A stretch of 64,000 nucleotides of DNA, taken from positions 682,001-746,000 of the forward strand of contig NZ_LR134355.1 of assembly GCF_900637205.1 (NCBI RefSeq), read 5' to 3'. This document shows, one piece after another, positions 56,624 to 64,000 of this stretch. Each line of letters opens with the position of its first letter. The stretch's first letter is position 1. A program made the translations under genes and the position numbers. This stretch comes from Mycolicibacterium chitae. Lineage in GTDB: Bacteria; Actinomycetota; Actinomycetes; Mycobacteriales; Mycobacteriaceae. Under the pieces are notes generated by a model that made no database searches, was not told the DNA's origin, and worked only from the letters and a program-made list of their open reading frames with translations.

Positions 56624-57578
56624 GTGGAGTTCATCAGCGCCCACCAGCACATGCGGGTGGGCGTTGATGGTCTCAAGTGGGGTGTCGAGTCGATGTGCGC
56701 TGTGCTTTCCGAGTACGGCGTCACGATCGCCGCGAGCGACGTATTACGCCCACCGCGCCCGTCAGGGCCCCTCGAAAGCCGACTGGGCCGATGCGCAGGT
56801 GATCGATGCGATCTGGCAGCTTCGCCAATCGCAGAGTCTGTACCGAGTCCTGGGCGCTCGTAAAACATGGATTGTATTGCGCACCAATGGTATCGACGTA
56901 TCGCGCTGTGTCGTGGAACGGGTCATGCGGGAGATGGGTTGGCGGGGTGCGTGCAAGCGCCGGCGGGTGCGCACCACCGTCGCCGATCCGGCAGCGACGC
57001 GAGCCCCGGATCGGGTCCGGCGTAATTTCGTCGCCGGTGCGCCTGACCGATTGTGGGTGGCCGATTTCACCTACTGCCGGACTCGTGCCGGCTGGGCCTA
57101 CACGGCGTTCGTCACCGATGTCTATGCCCGCAAGATCGTGGGTTGGAAGGTGGCTACCGAGATGACCCAGAAGCTGGTGACCGATGCGATCGACCACGCT
57201 ATCGACACCAGAAAGCGTTCGGGTGCAGCATCTTTGGATTCACTTATCCACCACAGCGACGCGGGCTCGCAATACACCGCGGTCGCGTTCACCGAACGTC
57301 TGGCCGCTGAGGGGATCCTGCCTTCAGTCGGATCCGTCGGGGATAGTTTCGATAATGCTCTGGCCGAATCGGTGAACAGCAGCTACAAGACCGAACTCAT
57401 CGACCGCCAGCCGCTCTATCCCGGTGCCACCGAACTGGCGCTGGGGACCGCCGAATGGGTGGCCTTCTACAACCGTCAGCGACCCAACGGCTACTGCCAG
57501 GACCTGACCCCCGATCGGGCCGAAGCGCTCTACTACCATCGCCAACGGCACCCTCATGCCGAGGAGGCACTCAGATAA
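56624..57578 (+). pseudogene. IS3-family transposase OrfB, frameshifted
   Basis: Reads EFISAHQHMRVGVDGLKWGVESMC...VLSEYGVTIA in one frame to about 56735, then ATYYAHRARQGPSKADWADAQVID in the next. An extra base near 56735-56740 (GCGAGCGACG, where family members have one base less) breaks the gene. The rest is intact with the DDE residues: D in WVADFTYCRT, D in IHHSDAGSQYTA, E in NALAESVNSSYKTEL. The copy is probably inactive unless complemented. Confidence 0.8.
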
Positions 57579-57584
57579 GAGAAC

Positions 57585-57608
57585 CTCCCGACATGCCGGG
57601 GCGGATCA
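57585..57608 (+). repeat. IS right inverted repeat
   Basis: CTCCCGACATGCCGGGGCGGATCA; contains the ATG (57593) that opens the downstream toxin frame. Confidence 0.8.
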
Positions 57609-58123
57609 ACCCCTCATCTACAGGCAGCGGTCATTCGCCGGACCCGAGCTTTACGGGCCCGCCCCCGGCTCTACAGTCCGATTCACCGTTGCTTGAGGGC
57701 TATGACCCCACACCGCCTGGGCCGAACTACACCACCACTGAAGGCAGTCTCATCTATCCCGACGACTCGCTGCCCAGCAAACCCTACGCACTGCCGGGGA
57801 CTGTTATCGAAAACGTACAGCTGCCGCACGGCACGCCCATCGACCGATTCGGGTTTCCGGGAGGGGGTTGGCTATCTCCGGAAGGGGTCGCATTTGCCGA
57901 GCGTGCTTTACCTCCCGATAGCGTGTCGAAACCCTATTACCGATTCATCGTGGACGACCCTGGCAAGCTCCCACCCGGCTACAGCATCGAACAATCCCAG
58001 GCTGCCCCCTGGTTCCATCAACCCGGCGGGGGTGTCCAGTACAGAATCGTCGATCCGAAGGGAAACACCGCTGCTGTGCAGGATCTGATCGACGCACAAT
58101 ATCTAAGGGAGGTTAGGGGATGA
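57593..58123 (+). pseudogene. TNT-domain (NAD+ glycohydrolase) toxin fragment, 5' part lost to IS
   Basis: The 176-codon frame starts at an ATG inside the IS right repeat. After a Pro/Ser-rich linker it carries a TNT domain: LPHGTPIDRFGFPGGGWLSPEGVAFAERALPP, SKPYYRFIV, APWFHQPGGGVQYRIV (with the Gln of GVQY expected to be catalytic) and LIDAQYLREV. TNT is the NADase domain of M. tuberculosis CpnT. The secretion or targeting N-terminus of the polymorphic toxin is missing, evidently removed by the IS. Stop overlaps the immunity gene ATG (ATGA). Confidence 0.8.
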
Positions 58124-58608
58124 GCGACTACTCCAGGCTTGCAGCAAACTGGATCAGGTGGTCCGGGTTATCGGGCGTACCGAACGCTTCTGTAGTCGAA
58201 GACCACGCAAATGACCGAGCCGTCTTCAAGTCAAGCGAGGGAAGTTTCACTCTGAACCACCAAAGCGATTGGTGGTCGCTTGATGAGACCGATGATCGGG
58301 GCAGCCAACATTACGACACGGCCCGGTTCTCCACCTTCGCGCTGGCAGAGATCTATCTGATCTGGACGTGGGCATCGGTCGCCCGGACGGCCCGCGGGGC
58401 AGAAAATCTTGGTGCCGCACTGTACGCAGCGGGATTCAATCCAGCCGTCGCGGTCGAGGAGGAAACGCCCGGTGTGTACAAGCTTTCGTCCCGGGCGGGT
58501 ACGGCTATCGTCACCGGCGTGAAGGCGACCATCATCAGTCATTTGATGGAGGAACCAGTGGAAAAGGTCGAAGCATTGGTTTCCACCGGTTTTCCGTCGT
58601 CGACCTGA
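58120..58608 (+). CDS. Imm61-like immunity protein (IFT-like antitoxin)
   Basis: 162 aa acidic protein: LAANWIRWSGLSGVPNAS, FTLNHQSDWWSLDETDDRG, FSTFALAEIYLIWTWASVARTARGAENLGAALYAAGF. Layout and position match the antidote of TNT (IFT, Rv3902c-type), which blocks the NADase site. ATG 58120 overlaps the toxin stop. Retention of the antidote beside a truncated toxin suggests some toxin domain may still be made, or that the gene protects against toxins from kin. Confidence 0.75.
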   Translation: MSDYSRLAANWIRWSGLSGVPNASVVEDHANDRAVFKSSEGSFTLNHQSDWWSLDETDDRGSQHYDTARFSTFALAEIYLIWTWASVARTARGAENLGAALYAAGFNPAVAVEEETPGVYKLSSRAGTAIVTGVKATIISHLMEEPVEKVEALVSTGFPSST

Positions 58609-58781
58609 GTGACATCCGGGGAACGCAGTCGCCGGAGCCGCCGTTCCGACTCGCCGAAACGAAAGTTGTGGTGTTGCACGCATCGGCCGGGTAGGCCCGC
58701 GAATAACCCGACTCTGGGCGGCCGGGGAAAACGGCGGCCCGGGTGCGCGGCGATTCAGGTGGCATCTGTCACAGTGGGCGC

Positions 58782-59624
58782 ATGCAATTCTGGTCCGGCA
58801 CGGCCTTCCTCCCCACCCGCGATCTGACCACGATCGCCTCCCTGCTCGATAAGAACGGCTTCACCGGGGTCTTCACCTCCGATCACCTGATCTACCCGCG
58901 CGAACTGCGGACGCCGTACCCGCTGACCGGGGACAAGCCGCCGTGGCTGCCGGAGACCCAGTGGCCCGATTCGTGGGTGACCATCGGCGCGCTGGCGGCG
59001 GTCACCACCCGGCTGCGGTTCTCCAACGCGGTGTACATCGTCGGCGCCCGGCCACTGCTCGAGGTGGCCAAGCAGGTCGCCACCGCCGCCGCCCTGTCCG
59101 ACGGCAGGGTGTCGCTGGCGGTCGGAACCGGTTGGATGCGTGAGGAATTCGAGTTGCTCGGCCAGGACTTCGACAATCGGGGGCCGCGCACCACCGAGAT
59201 GATCCACGCCCTGCGCGCGTTGTGGCAGGGCGGCTGGGTGTCCTGGCGCGGCGAGTTCTACGACGTCCCCGAGATCATGATCGAACCGCATCCGCCCGCC
59301 CCGGTGCCCATCTTGTGCGGCGGTGAATCCGATGTCGCCCTCAAGCGCGCCGCCCGGGACTGCGACGGCTGGGTGGGCACGTACTACAGCTGGGACGACG
59401 CGGTGGCGATCGTCGGCCGGCTCAAGGAGTTCCGTCGGCGTTACGACCGCGCCGACGAACCGTTCGAGGTCATCGTCTCGCTCAGCGATCCGCCGTCAGT
59501 CGACCTGTATCGGCGCGCCGAGGACATCGGCGTCACCGGGGTGATGTGCGCGCCGTGGCGCGACGGCCGCTACCGCGAAGGCATCGAGCGTTTTGCCGAC
59601 GACATCATCACCCGATGTGGGTAA
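58782..59624 (+). CDS. LLM-class F420-dependent oxidoreductase
   Basis: 280 aa TIM-barrel luciferase-like monooxygenase: FTGVFTSDHLIYPRELRTPY, TTRLRFSNAVYIVGARPLLEVAKQVATAAALSDGRVSLAVGTGWMREEFELLG, and IEPHPPAPVPILCGGESDVALKRAARDCDGW. Such mycobacterial enzymes use F420H2 to reduce or oxidise alcohols, ketones or xenobiotics; substrate unknown. ATG 58782 begins the conserved MQFWSGTAF; backbone synteny resumes here. Confidence 0.9.
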   Translation: MQFWSGTAFLPTRDLTTIASLLDKNGFTGVFTSDHLIYPRELRTPYPLTGDKPPWLPETQWPDSWVTIGALAAVTTRLRFSNAVYIVGARPLLEVAKQVATAAALSDGRVSLAVGTGWMREEFELLGQDFDNRGPRTTEMIHALRALWQGGWVSWRGEFYDVPEIMIEPHPPAPVPILCGGESDVALKRAARDCDGWVGTYYSWDDAVAIVGRLKEFRRRYDRADEPFEVIVSLSDPPSVDLYRRAEDIGVTGVMCAPWRDGRYREGIERFADDIITRCG

Positions 59625-59685
59625 AGGTTTGACGGGGCCGTAATCGGGCAACAAACCTGCCGATAACTACACCTTTGGAGGCGTG

Positions 59686-59967
59686 ATGAACCGCGTGATG
59701 ACCCTGATGATTGCCGGCTTTGCTGCTGCCGCGCTGGCGTCCGGTTGCTCGTCTGCCGTGATGAACCAGGGCGGCGACACCAAGTGCAGCGACTTCTCCG
59801 CCGCGGACGAGAAGACGCAGAACGAGAACATCACCAAGATGCTCACCGACGAGGGCAAGAACGAGCCGTCCAACATCGAGTTGACCGGCACCCGCGCCGC
59901 GGTCGAGGCCTACTGTCAGACCGTCGGCAGCCCCGACAGCCCCATCAAGGAAGCCCCGCACCTGTAA
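59686..59967 (+). CDS. Small lipoprotein, HdeA-like
   Basis: 93 aa. Signal peptide LMIAGFAAAALASGC (lipobox Cys about residue 20), then a small domain with two Cys: TKCSDFSAADEKTQNENITKML and AAVEAYCQTVGS. The spacing and helical pattern resemble the HdeA acid-stress chaperone fold, a tentative match. GGAGG lies 4 nt before ATG. Confidence 0.75.
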   Translation: MNRVMTLMIAGFAAAALASGCSSAVMNQGGDTKCSDFSAADEKTQNENITKMLTDEGKNEPSNIELTGTRAAVEAYCQTVGSPDSPIKEAPHL

Positions 59968-59976
59968 ACCCGGCCG

Positions 59977-60018
59977 AGCGTGCATGGCACTGGCGTTACC
60001 GTGAGTGCCATGCACGCT
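59977..60018. repeat. 14-bp perfect inverted repeat around a leaderless start
   Basis: AGCGTGCATGGCAC (59977-59990) and GTGCCATGCACGCT (60005-60018) with a 14-nt spacer. The spacer holds TACCGT, the -10 of the next gene, and the right arm holds its ATG. It may act as an operator or as the terminator of the lipoprotein gene. Confidence 0.6.
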
Positions 60019-60417
60019 TTCCGCGCCGCCGTCGAGGCCGGCAACTTCGCTGCCCTGCCCGCCCTGTGCGCCGAGGACGTGGTGTTCCGCAGCCCGATCG
60101 CGCACAAGCCCTACCACGGCCGCGAGCAACTCGCGGTGATCCTGCAGGCGGTCTCCAACGTGTTCGAGGACCTGCGCTACGACCGCGAGATCGGCGCCCC
60201 GCTGGAACCCGGCCAGGACGGGGACCACGCCCTGATGTTCACCGCCAGGGTGGGTGAGCTGGAGATCAACGGCTGCGACTTCCTGCACACCCGCGGCGAC
60301 GGGCTCATCGACGAGTTCACCGTGATGCTGCGCCCGCTCAAGGCGGTCAACGCCTTCGCCGAGAAGATGGCCGTCGAGTTCGACAAGGTCATGCGGGAGC
60401 ACGGGCTGTCCGGGTAG
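60010..60417 (+). CDS. NTF2/SnoaL-like protein
   Basis: 135 aa cone-shaped NTF2 fold: FRAAVEAGNFAALPALCAEDVVFRSPIAHKPYHGREQLAVILQAV, and FTARVGELEINGCDFLHTRGDGLIDEFTVMLRPLKAV. Family members are ketosteroid-isomerase-like enzymes or binding proteins; activity unknown. ATG 60010 lies 7 nt after TACCGT, a leaderless start inside an inverted repeat. Confidence 0.82.
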   Translation: MHAFRAAVEAGNFAALPALCAEDVVFRSPIAHKPYHGREQLAVILQAVSNVFEDLRYDREIGAPLEPGQDGDHALMFTARVGELEINGCDFLHTRGDGLIDEFTVMLRPLKAVNAFAEKMAVEFDKVMREHGLSG

Positions 60418-60494
60418 CGCGTCGAGTAGTCCGCTACGTATGACTGCGGCCGTGTATGCCGCCACGCTGGGAAGACACCCGGCGGGGAGGCGAC

Positions 60495-60908
60495 ATGGCA
60501 ACTATCGGCGACGACTGGATGATCGTGTGCGTCGAGGAACGCGCCGACGGCAGTTGGCTGTTCACCATCTGTTACACCGCCGAATTCGGCGAGGCCGATC
60601 TGGGCCGGCGCTTCGACGACTCGGTGCAGATCTTCGAACTCCAGCGCGCCGGTCTGCGGCCGGCGGTGTCCGGCTGTCCGGTGTCGTTCCGGGCGACCAG
60701 CCCGCGGGTGTTCCGCAAGAAGCGCATCGTGGTCCACCGCGACGCCCACGGCGAACTGCACATGGTGCGCGCCGCGATCCGGCTGTACCACCGCGCCGGC
60801 GACGACGTCGTCACCGACGACGAGCAGATCACCCCGCCGGGCAAAGCGGTCCGCTTCGGCGCACCGCTGGTTAAGGTTTCTGACCATGGCCGTCAACGAT
60901 TCGCGTGA
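60495..60908 (+). CDS. Conserved hypothetical protein
   Basis: 137 aa: MATIGDDWMIVCVEERADGSWLFTICYTAEFGEADLGRRFDDSVQIFE, later VFRKKRIVVHRDAHGELHMVRAAIRLY. Mostly beta-strand, no signal peptide, no recognised catalytic motif. GGGGAGGCGAC precedes ATG. Its last 23 nt overlap the start of the next gene, including that gene's leaderless promoter. Confidence 0.7.
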   Translation: MATIGDDWMIVCVEERADGSWLFTICYTAEFGEADLGRRFDDSVQIFELQRAGLRPAVSGCPVSFRATSPRVFRKKRIVVHRDAHGELHMVRAAIRLYHRAGDDVVTDDEQITPPGKAVRFGAPLVKVSDHGRQRFA

Positions 60909-61329
60909 AGTCGTCATCGAAGCAACGCCGCGGGAGATCCTCGACGTCATCGCCGACGTCGAGTCGACGCCGTCCTGGTCGCCGCAGTATCAGAAGGCCC
61001 AGATCCTCGACACCTACGACGACGGGCGGCCGCGCCAGGCCAAGATGACCATCAAGGCCGCCGGACTGACCGACGACCAGGTCATCGAATACACCTGGAC
61101 CGACACGAGTGTCAGCTGGACGTTGGTCTCGGCCGGGCAAGTGAAGGCCCAGGATGCGTCCTACACCCTGACCCCCGAGGGCGACAAGACCCGGGTCCGG
61201 TTCGACATGAAGGTGGACCCGTCGGTGCCCATCCCGGGCTTCCTGCTCAAGCGCACGCTCAAGGGCGGGATGGAGACCGCGACCGACGGCCTGCGCAAGC
61301 AGGTGCTGAAGGTCAAGAAGGGCGGCTGA
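60886..61329 (+). CDS. SRPBCC (START/Bet v1-like) protein, copy 1
   Basis: 147 aa lipid-cavity fold: DSREVVIEATPREILDVIADVESTPSWSPQYQKAQILDTYDDGRP, and YTLTPEGDKTRVRFDMKVDPSVPIPGFLLKRTLKGGMETATDGLRKQVL. Equivalent to Rv0856/Rv0857 in M. tuberculosis, which precede dapC. Probably a polyketide- or lipid-binding protein. TAAGGT lies 8 nt upstream of the ATG, inside the preceding gene. Confidence 0.88.
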   Translation: MAVNDSREVVIEATPREILDVIADVESTPSWSPQYQKAQILDTYDDGRPRQAKMTIKAAGLTDDQVIEYTWTDTSVSWTLVSAGQVKAQDASYTLTPEGDKTRVRFDMKVDPSVPIPGFLLKRTLKGGMETATDGLRKQVLKVKKGG

Positions 61330-61389
61330 GGGCCCGCGGCAGCGAAGTTTTTTCTGCGCAAGCGCGCCGCGGTTACTACCGTCGGAGGT

Positions 61390-61827
61390 ATGGCTGTACG
61401 GGCCTCCCGCGAGGTGATGATCGACGCCTCACCCAAGGCGATCCTGGACACTCTCGCCGACGTCGAAGCACTGCCGTCGTGGTCCACGCTGCATCGCAGC
61501 GCGGAGGTGCTCGACCGCTATCCCGACGGCCGGCCCCACCACGTGAAGACGACGGTCCGACTGCTCGGCGTCACCGACAAGGAACTGCTCGAGTACCGCT
61601 GGGGCGAGAACTGGATGGTGTGGGATGCCCGGCAGACGTTCCAGCAGCAGGGTCAGCACGCCGAGTACAACCTCACCCCGGAGGGCGATCTGACCCGGGT
61701 GCGGTTCGACATCATCGTCGACCCGTCGGCGCCCATCCCGGCCTTCCTGCTCAAGCGGGCCAAGCGCATCGTGCTCGACGCCGCGATCGACCGCCTGCGC
61801 AGCCGGGTGACCCGCAACCGGGGTTGA
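61390..61827 (+). CDS. SRPBCC (START/Bet v1-like) protein, copy 2
   Basis: 145 aa paralogue of the preceding gene: RASREVMIDASPKAILDTLADVEALPSWSTLHRSAEVLDRYPDGRP, EYNLTPEGDLTRVRFDIIVDPSAPIPAFLLKRAKRIV. TACCGT lies exactly 7 nt before the ATG, and GGAGGT abuts the ATG too closely to serve as a ribosome site, so a leaderless start is likely. Confidence 0.88.
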   Translation: MAVRASREVMIDASPKAILDTLADVEALPSWSTLHRSAEVLDRYPDGRPHHVKTTVRLLGVTDKELLEYRWGENWMVWDARQTFQQQGQHAEYNLTPEGDLTRVRFDIIVDPSAPIPAFLLKRAKRIVLDAAIDRLRSRVTRNRG

Positions 61828-61890
61828 ACAGAGTTGTGTTCACACTGATTTCAGGGAAGTTCTCCGCGCCGCGACGGCGTTGCTGCTGAC

Positions 61891-62808
61891 ATGCCTGCCG
61901 GAGTCGTGCTCTCGCCCAGTCCCACCGCCGTCAACGTCGTCGACGACATCGTCGAGCAGGCGCAGCGCGCCCACGAACTTGGGGTGCGTCAGGTGTGGTT
62001 GGCGCAGCAGTTCGACATCGACGCGATCACCCTGGCCGCGCTGATCGGCACGGCGGTGCCGGGGCTGGGGGTGGGCACCTCGGTGGTGCCGATCAACCCC
62101 CGCCACCCGCTGATCGTGGCCTCGGCGGCCCAGACCGCCCAGGCGGCCAGCCACGGGCGCTTCAGCCTGGGCCTCGGGCTGGGGGCACATGAGCTCGAAC
62201 GAGAGGCGTTCGGCATCTCGCCGGTCCACACGGTGGACCGGCTGCGCGAACATCTCACGGTGCTGCGCGCGATTCTCGACGACGGCGAGGTGGACTTTCG
62301 CGGTCGACACCTCACGGCATCGCCGCGCTGGCCGGTGCGCGTGGCCGGCGGTGCACCGATCCCCATCTACGTGGCCGCCATGGGGCCAAAGGCGTTGCGG
62401 GTCACCGGCGAACTCGCCGACGGGACGCTGCCGTACCTGGCCGGCCCGCGCACCGTCGCGGAGTTCATCGTGCCCACCATCACCGAGCCCGCCGCGCAGG
62501 CGGGCCGACCCGCGCCGCGGGTGCTCGCCGGGGTGCCGGTGGCCGTCACCGACCGGGTGCAGGAGGCGGGCGACCTCGCCGCGGCCGCCCTGGCGCTCTA
62601 CGACAGCATCCCGTCGTACCAGAGGGTGGTCGCCCGGGAGGGGCTGTCGTCGGCCGCCGAGTTGGCCGTCATCGGTTCGGCCGACACCGTGCACCGGCGC
62701 CTTTCGGCTTACCGCGACGCCGGGGCCACTGACATCGTGGTCGCCACGCTGCAGCGCGACGACCGGGCGGCGTTAGAGGACCTCTGGCGGGTTGTTGCCG
62801 CCTTGTAG
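61891..62808 (+). CDS. LLM-class F420-dependent oxidoreductase, second copy
   Basis: 305 aa: AHELGVRQVWLAQQFDIDAITLAALIGTAVPGLGVGTSVVPINPRHPLIVASAAQTAQAASHGRFSLGLGLG, VDRLREHLTVLRAILDDGEVDFRG, and YVAAMGPKALRVTGELADG. Matches actinobacterial F420-dependent enzymes of the TIGR03564 type. Its 3' end overlaps the opposite dapC gene by 36 nt. Confidence 0.9.
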   Translation: MPAGVVLSPSPTAVNVVDDIVEQAQRAHELGVRQVWLAQQFDIDAITLAALIGTAVPGLGVGTSVVPINPRHPLIVASAAQTAQAASHGRFSLGLGLGAHELEREAFGISPVHTVDRLREHLTVLRAILDDGEVDFRGRHLTASPRWPVRVAGGAPIPIYVAAMGPKALRVTGELADGTLPYLAGPRTVAEFIVPTITEPAAQAGRPAPRVLAGVPVAVTDRVQEAGDLAAAALALYDSIPSYQRVVAREGLSSAAELAVIGSADTVHRRLSAYRDAGATDIVVATLQRDDRAALEDLWRVVAAL

Positions 62809-63966
62809 TCCGCGCAGTCGCCGGATGCCCTCGTCGAGGGTGTCCTCGCGTTTGCAGAAGGCGAAGCGCACCAGGTGATTCCAGTCGGCGAAGTGCGGTC
62901 CGTCCGGATCGCAGAACGCCGAGAGCGGGATGGCGGCCACCCCGACCTGATGCGGCAGCTGCTGGCAGAATTCGGCGCTGTCGTGGTAACCGAGCGGCCG
63001 CGGATCCGCGCACAGGAAGTACGTCCCCGAACTCGGGTGCACCTCGAAGCCGAGGTCGGTCAGCGCGGCGCTGAGCTTGTCGCGGCGCACCTGCAGCGAA
63101 TCCCGCAGCGCGGTAACCCAGCGGTCCTCGGTGTTCAGCGCGAGCGCCACCGCGGGCTGGAACGGCGCGCCGCCCACATAGCTCAGGTATTGCTTGGCCG
63201 CGCGCAGACCGGCGATCAGAGGCGCTGGCCCGCAAGCCCATCCGATCTTCCAGCCGGTGCAGTTGAACATCTTGGCGGCGCTGGAGATGGTGATGGTGCG
63301 CTCGGCCATGCCGGGGTAGGTGGCCAGCGGCCGGTGCCGGTGGCCGTCGAACACCAGATGTTCGTAGACCTCATCGGTGATCACCAGTAGGTCGTTGTCG
63401 ACGGCGATCCCCGCCACCGCCGACAGTTCGGCGTCGCTGAACACCGTGCCGGTCGGGTTGTGTGGGGTGTTGAGGATCAGCGCCCGGGTGCGCGGGCCGA
63501 CGCTGCGCCGCAGCGCATCCACGTCGAGAGCGAAGCCGCGGCCGTCGGGAACCAGCGGCGCGCTCACCCGGTGACAACCGGCCATCGCGACCACCGGCGC
63601 GTACGAGTCGTAGAACGGCTCGATCATCGCCACCTCGGAACCGGGTTCCACCAGGCCGATGATCGCCGCGGCGATCGCCTCGGTGGCCCCGACCGTCACC
63701 AGGACCTCGGTGTCGGGGTCGTAGTCGATGTCGAAGTGCCGTTTGCGTTGTGCGGCGATCGCCTGCCGCAGTTCGGCAATGCCGGCGCCGGGCGGGTATT
63801 GGTTGACGCCGTCGCGGATCGCGCGCTGGGCGGCTTCGAGCATCGCCGGGGGGCCGTCCTCGTCGGGGAAGCCCTGGCCGAGGTTGACCGCGCCGACGCG
63901 CGCGGCCAGCGCCGACATCTCGGCGAAGATGGTCACCGCGTACGGCTGGAGTCGCTGCACCGTCAT
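62773..63966 (-). CDS. dapC: Class I/II PLP aminotransferase (DapC-type)
   Basis: 397 aa fold-type I enzyme: VNLGQGFPDEDGPPAMLEAAQRAI, QYPPGAGIAELRQAI, NTPHNPTGTVFSD, ITDEVYEHLVFDG, PLP-lysine in SSAAKMFNCTGWKIGWACGP and the final Arg in NHLVRFAFCK. Corresponds to Rv0858c, annotated N-succinyldiaminopimelate aminotransferase of lysine synthesis; related enzymes act on kynurenine or methionine, so specificity is not certain. TAGCCT lies 8 nt before ATG. Confidence 0.9.
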   Translation of the reverse strand: MTVQRLQPYAVTIFAEMSALAARVGAVNLGQGFPDEDGPPAMLEAAQRAIRDGVNQYPPGAGIAELRQAIAAQRKRHFDIDYDPDTEVLVTVGATEAIAAAIIGLVEPGSEVAMIEPFYDSYAPVVAMAGCHRVSAPLVPDGRGFALDVDALRRSVGPRTRALILNTPHNPTGTVFSDAELSAVAGIAVDNDLLVITDEVYEHLVFDGHRHRPLATYPGMAERTITISSAAKMFNCTGWKIGWACGPAPLIAGLRAAKQYLSYVGGAPFQPAVALALNTEDRWVTALRDSLQVRRDKLSAALTDLGFEVHPSSGTYFLCADPRPLGYHDSAEFCQQLPHQVGVAAIPLSAFCDPDGPHFADWNHLVRFAFCKREDTLDEGIRRLRGLQGGNNPPEVL

Positions 63967-64000
63967 ATCTGCCGAGGCTAGACGAGCACCGCCGTCGGAA

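Larger units (their letters stand above)
56244..57608 (+). mobile_element. IS3-family insertion sequence (1365 bp)
   Basis: Bounded by imperfect inverted repeats that start TGATCCGCCCCGGC (left, plus strand) and end GCCGGGGCGGATCA (right); 22 of the first 24 positions match. It encodes orfA and orfB of the IS3 type. Flanking trinucleotides differ (CAG versus ACC), so no target duplication is visible, hinting at a deletion or rearrangement at one side. Confidence 0.85.

Noticed and set aside
43005..58781. Right attachment site as a repeat of the tRNA-Phe 3' end
   Set aside because: I looked for CCCTGGCCACCA and GGTTCGATCCC downstream and saw no copy; the boundary is left open.

Overview
The window is a GC-rich chromosomal segment from a rapid-grower-type mycobacterium (Mycobacterium/Mycolicibacterium, Actinobacteria). 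Supporting signs are mycothiol synthase, LmeA, DesA1, an Mce protein, a PE-PPE-domain protein, SseC/CysA behind a polycysteine leader peptide, F420-type luciferase-like enzymes, many leaderless starts just after TANNNT -10 hexamers, and a backbone order matching M. tuberculosis Rv0785-Rv0825c, with Rv0856-Rv0858c-like genes at the right end (recalled gene order, not searched).

Layout. 1-3.7 kb: end of a KstD-like flavoprotein, a P450, an MBL-fold hydrolase and a secreted protein. 3.7-5.7 kb: an IS607-type element with decayed tnpA and intact tnpB, abutting the purS promoter. 5.7-19.2 kb: de novo purine genes purS-purQ, purL, purF and purM, interleaved with an M18 aminopeptidase, an LGFP lipoprotein, a glyoxalase-like protein, an alpha/beta hydrolase, an orphan Mce protein, an Rv0807-like protein and a DoxX-like membrane protein. 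19.2-26.6 kb: DUF3073, YgfZ, a class IV aminotransferase, a solute-binding lipoprotein, a nitrobindin-like protein, the cysteine-attenuated cysA-sseC operon, thiX and lmeA. 26.7-38.4 kb: glnR-like regulator, mshD, pstSCAB with a RegX3/Pho-type box, two tandem phoU genes, an LCP protein, dus and desA1. 38.4-42.3 kb: TetR regulator, a small membrane peptide, a Ser/Thr kinase and a PE-PPE protein. 42.4-43 kb: tRNA-Lys (minus strand) and tRNA-Glu-Asp-Phe (plus strand).

Accessory region, about 43.0-58.6 kb. Directly behind tRNA-Phe lies an element like an actinomycete integrative conjugative element (integrase, excisionase-like protein, FtsK-like translocase, Pra-like protein, divergent GntR repressor; no replicase seen). 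Its cargo is defensive: a type I restriction system whose hsdR is split, with the C-terminal third on the opposite strand; a YgjP-like metallopeptidase; and an AAA-ATPase/subtilase pair resembling the anti-phage system IetAS. Next come an IS3-family copy with a frameshifted orfB and a truncated TNT (NAD-glycohydrolase) toxin domain with an Imm61-like immunity gene. No hsdM and no right attachment site were found.

58.8-64 kb returns to backbone: two luciferase-like F420 enzymes, a small lipoprotein, an NTF2-like protein, two tandem SRPBCC proteins and a DapC-type aminotransferase. Most annotation is from motif and family recognition by eye; no database search was possible.
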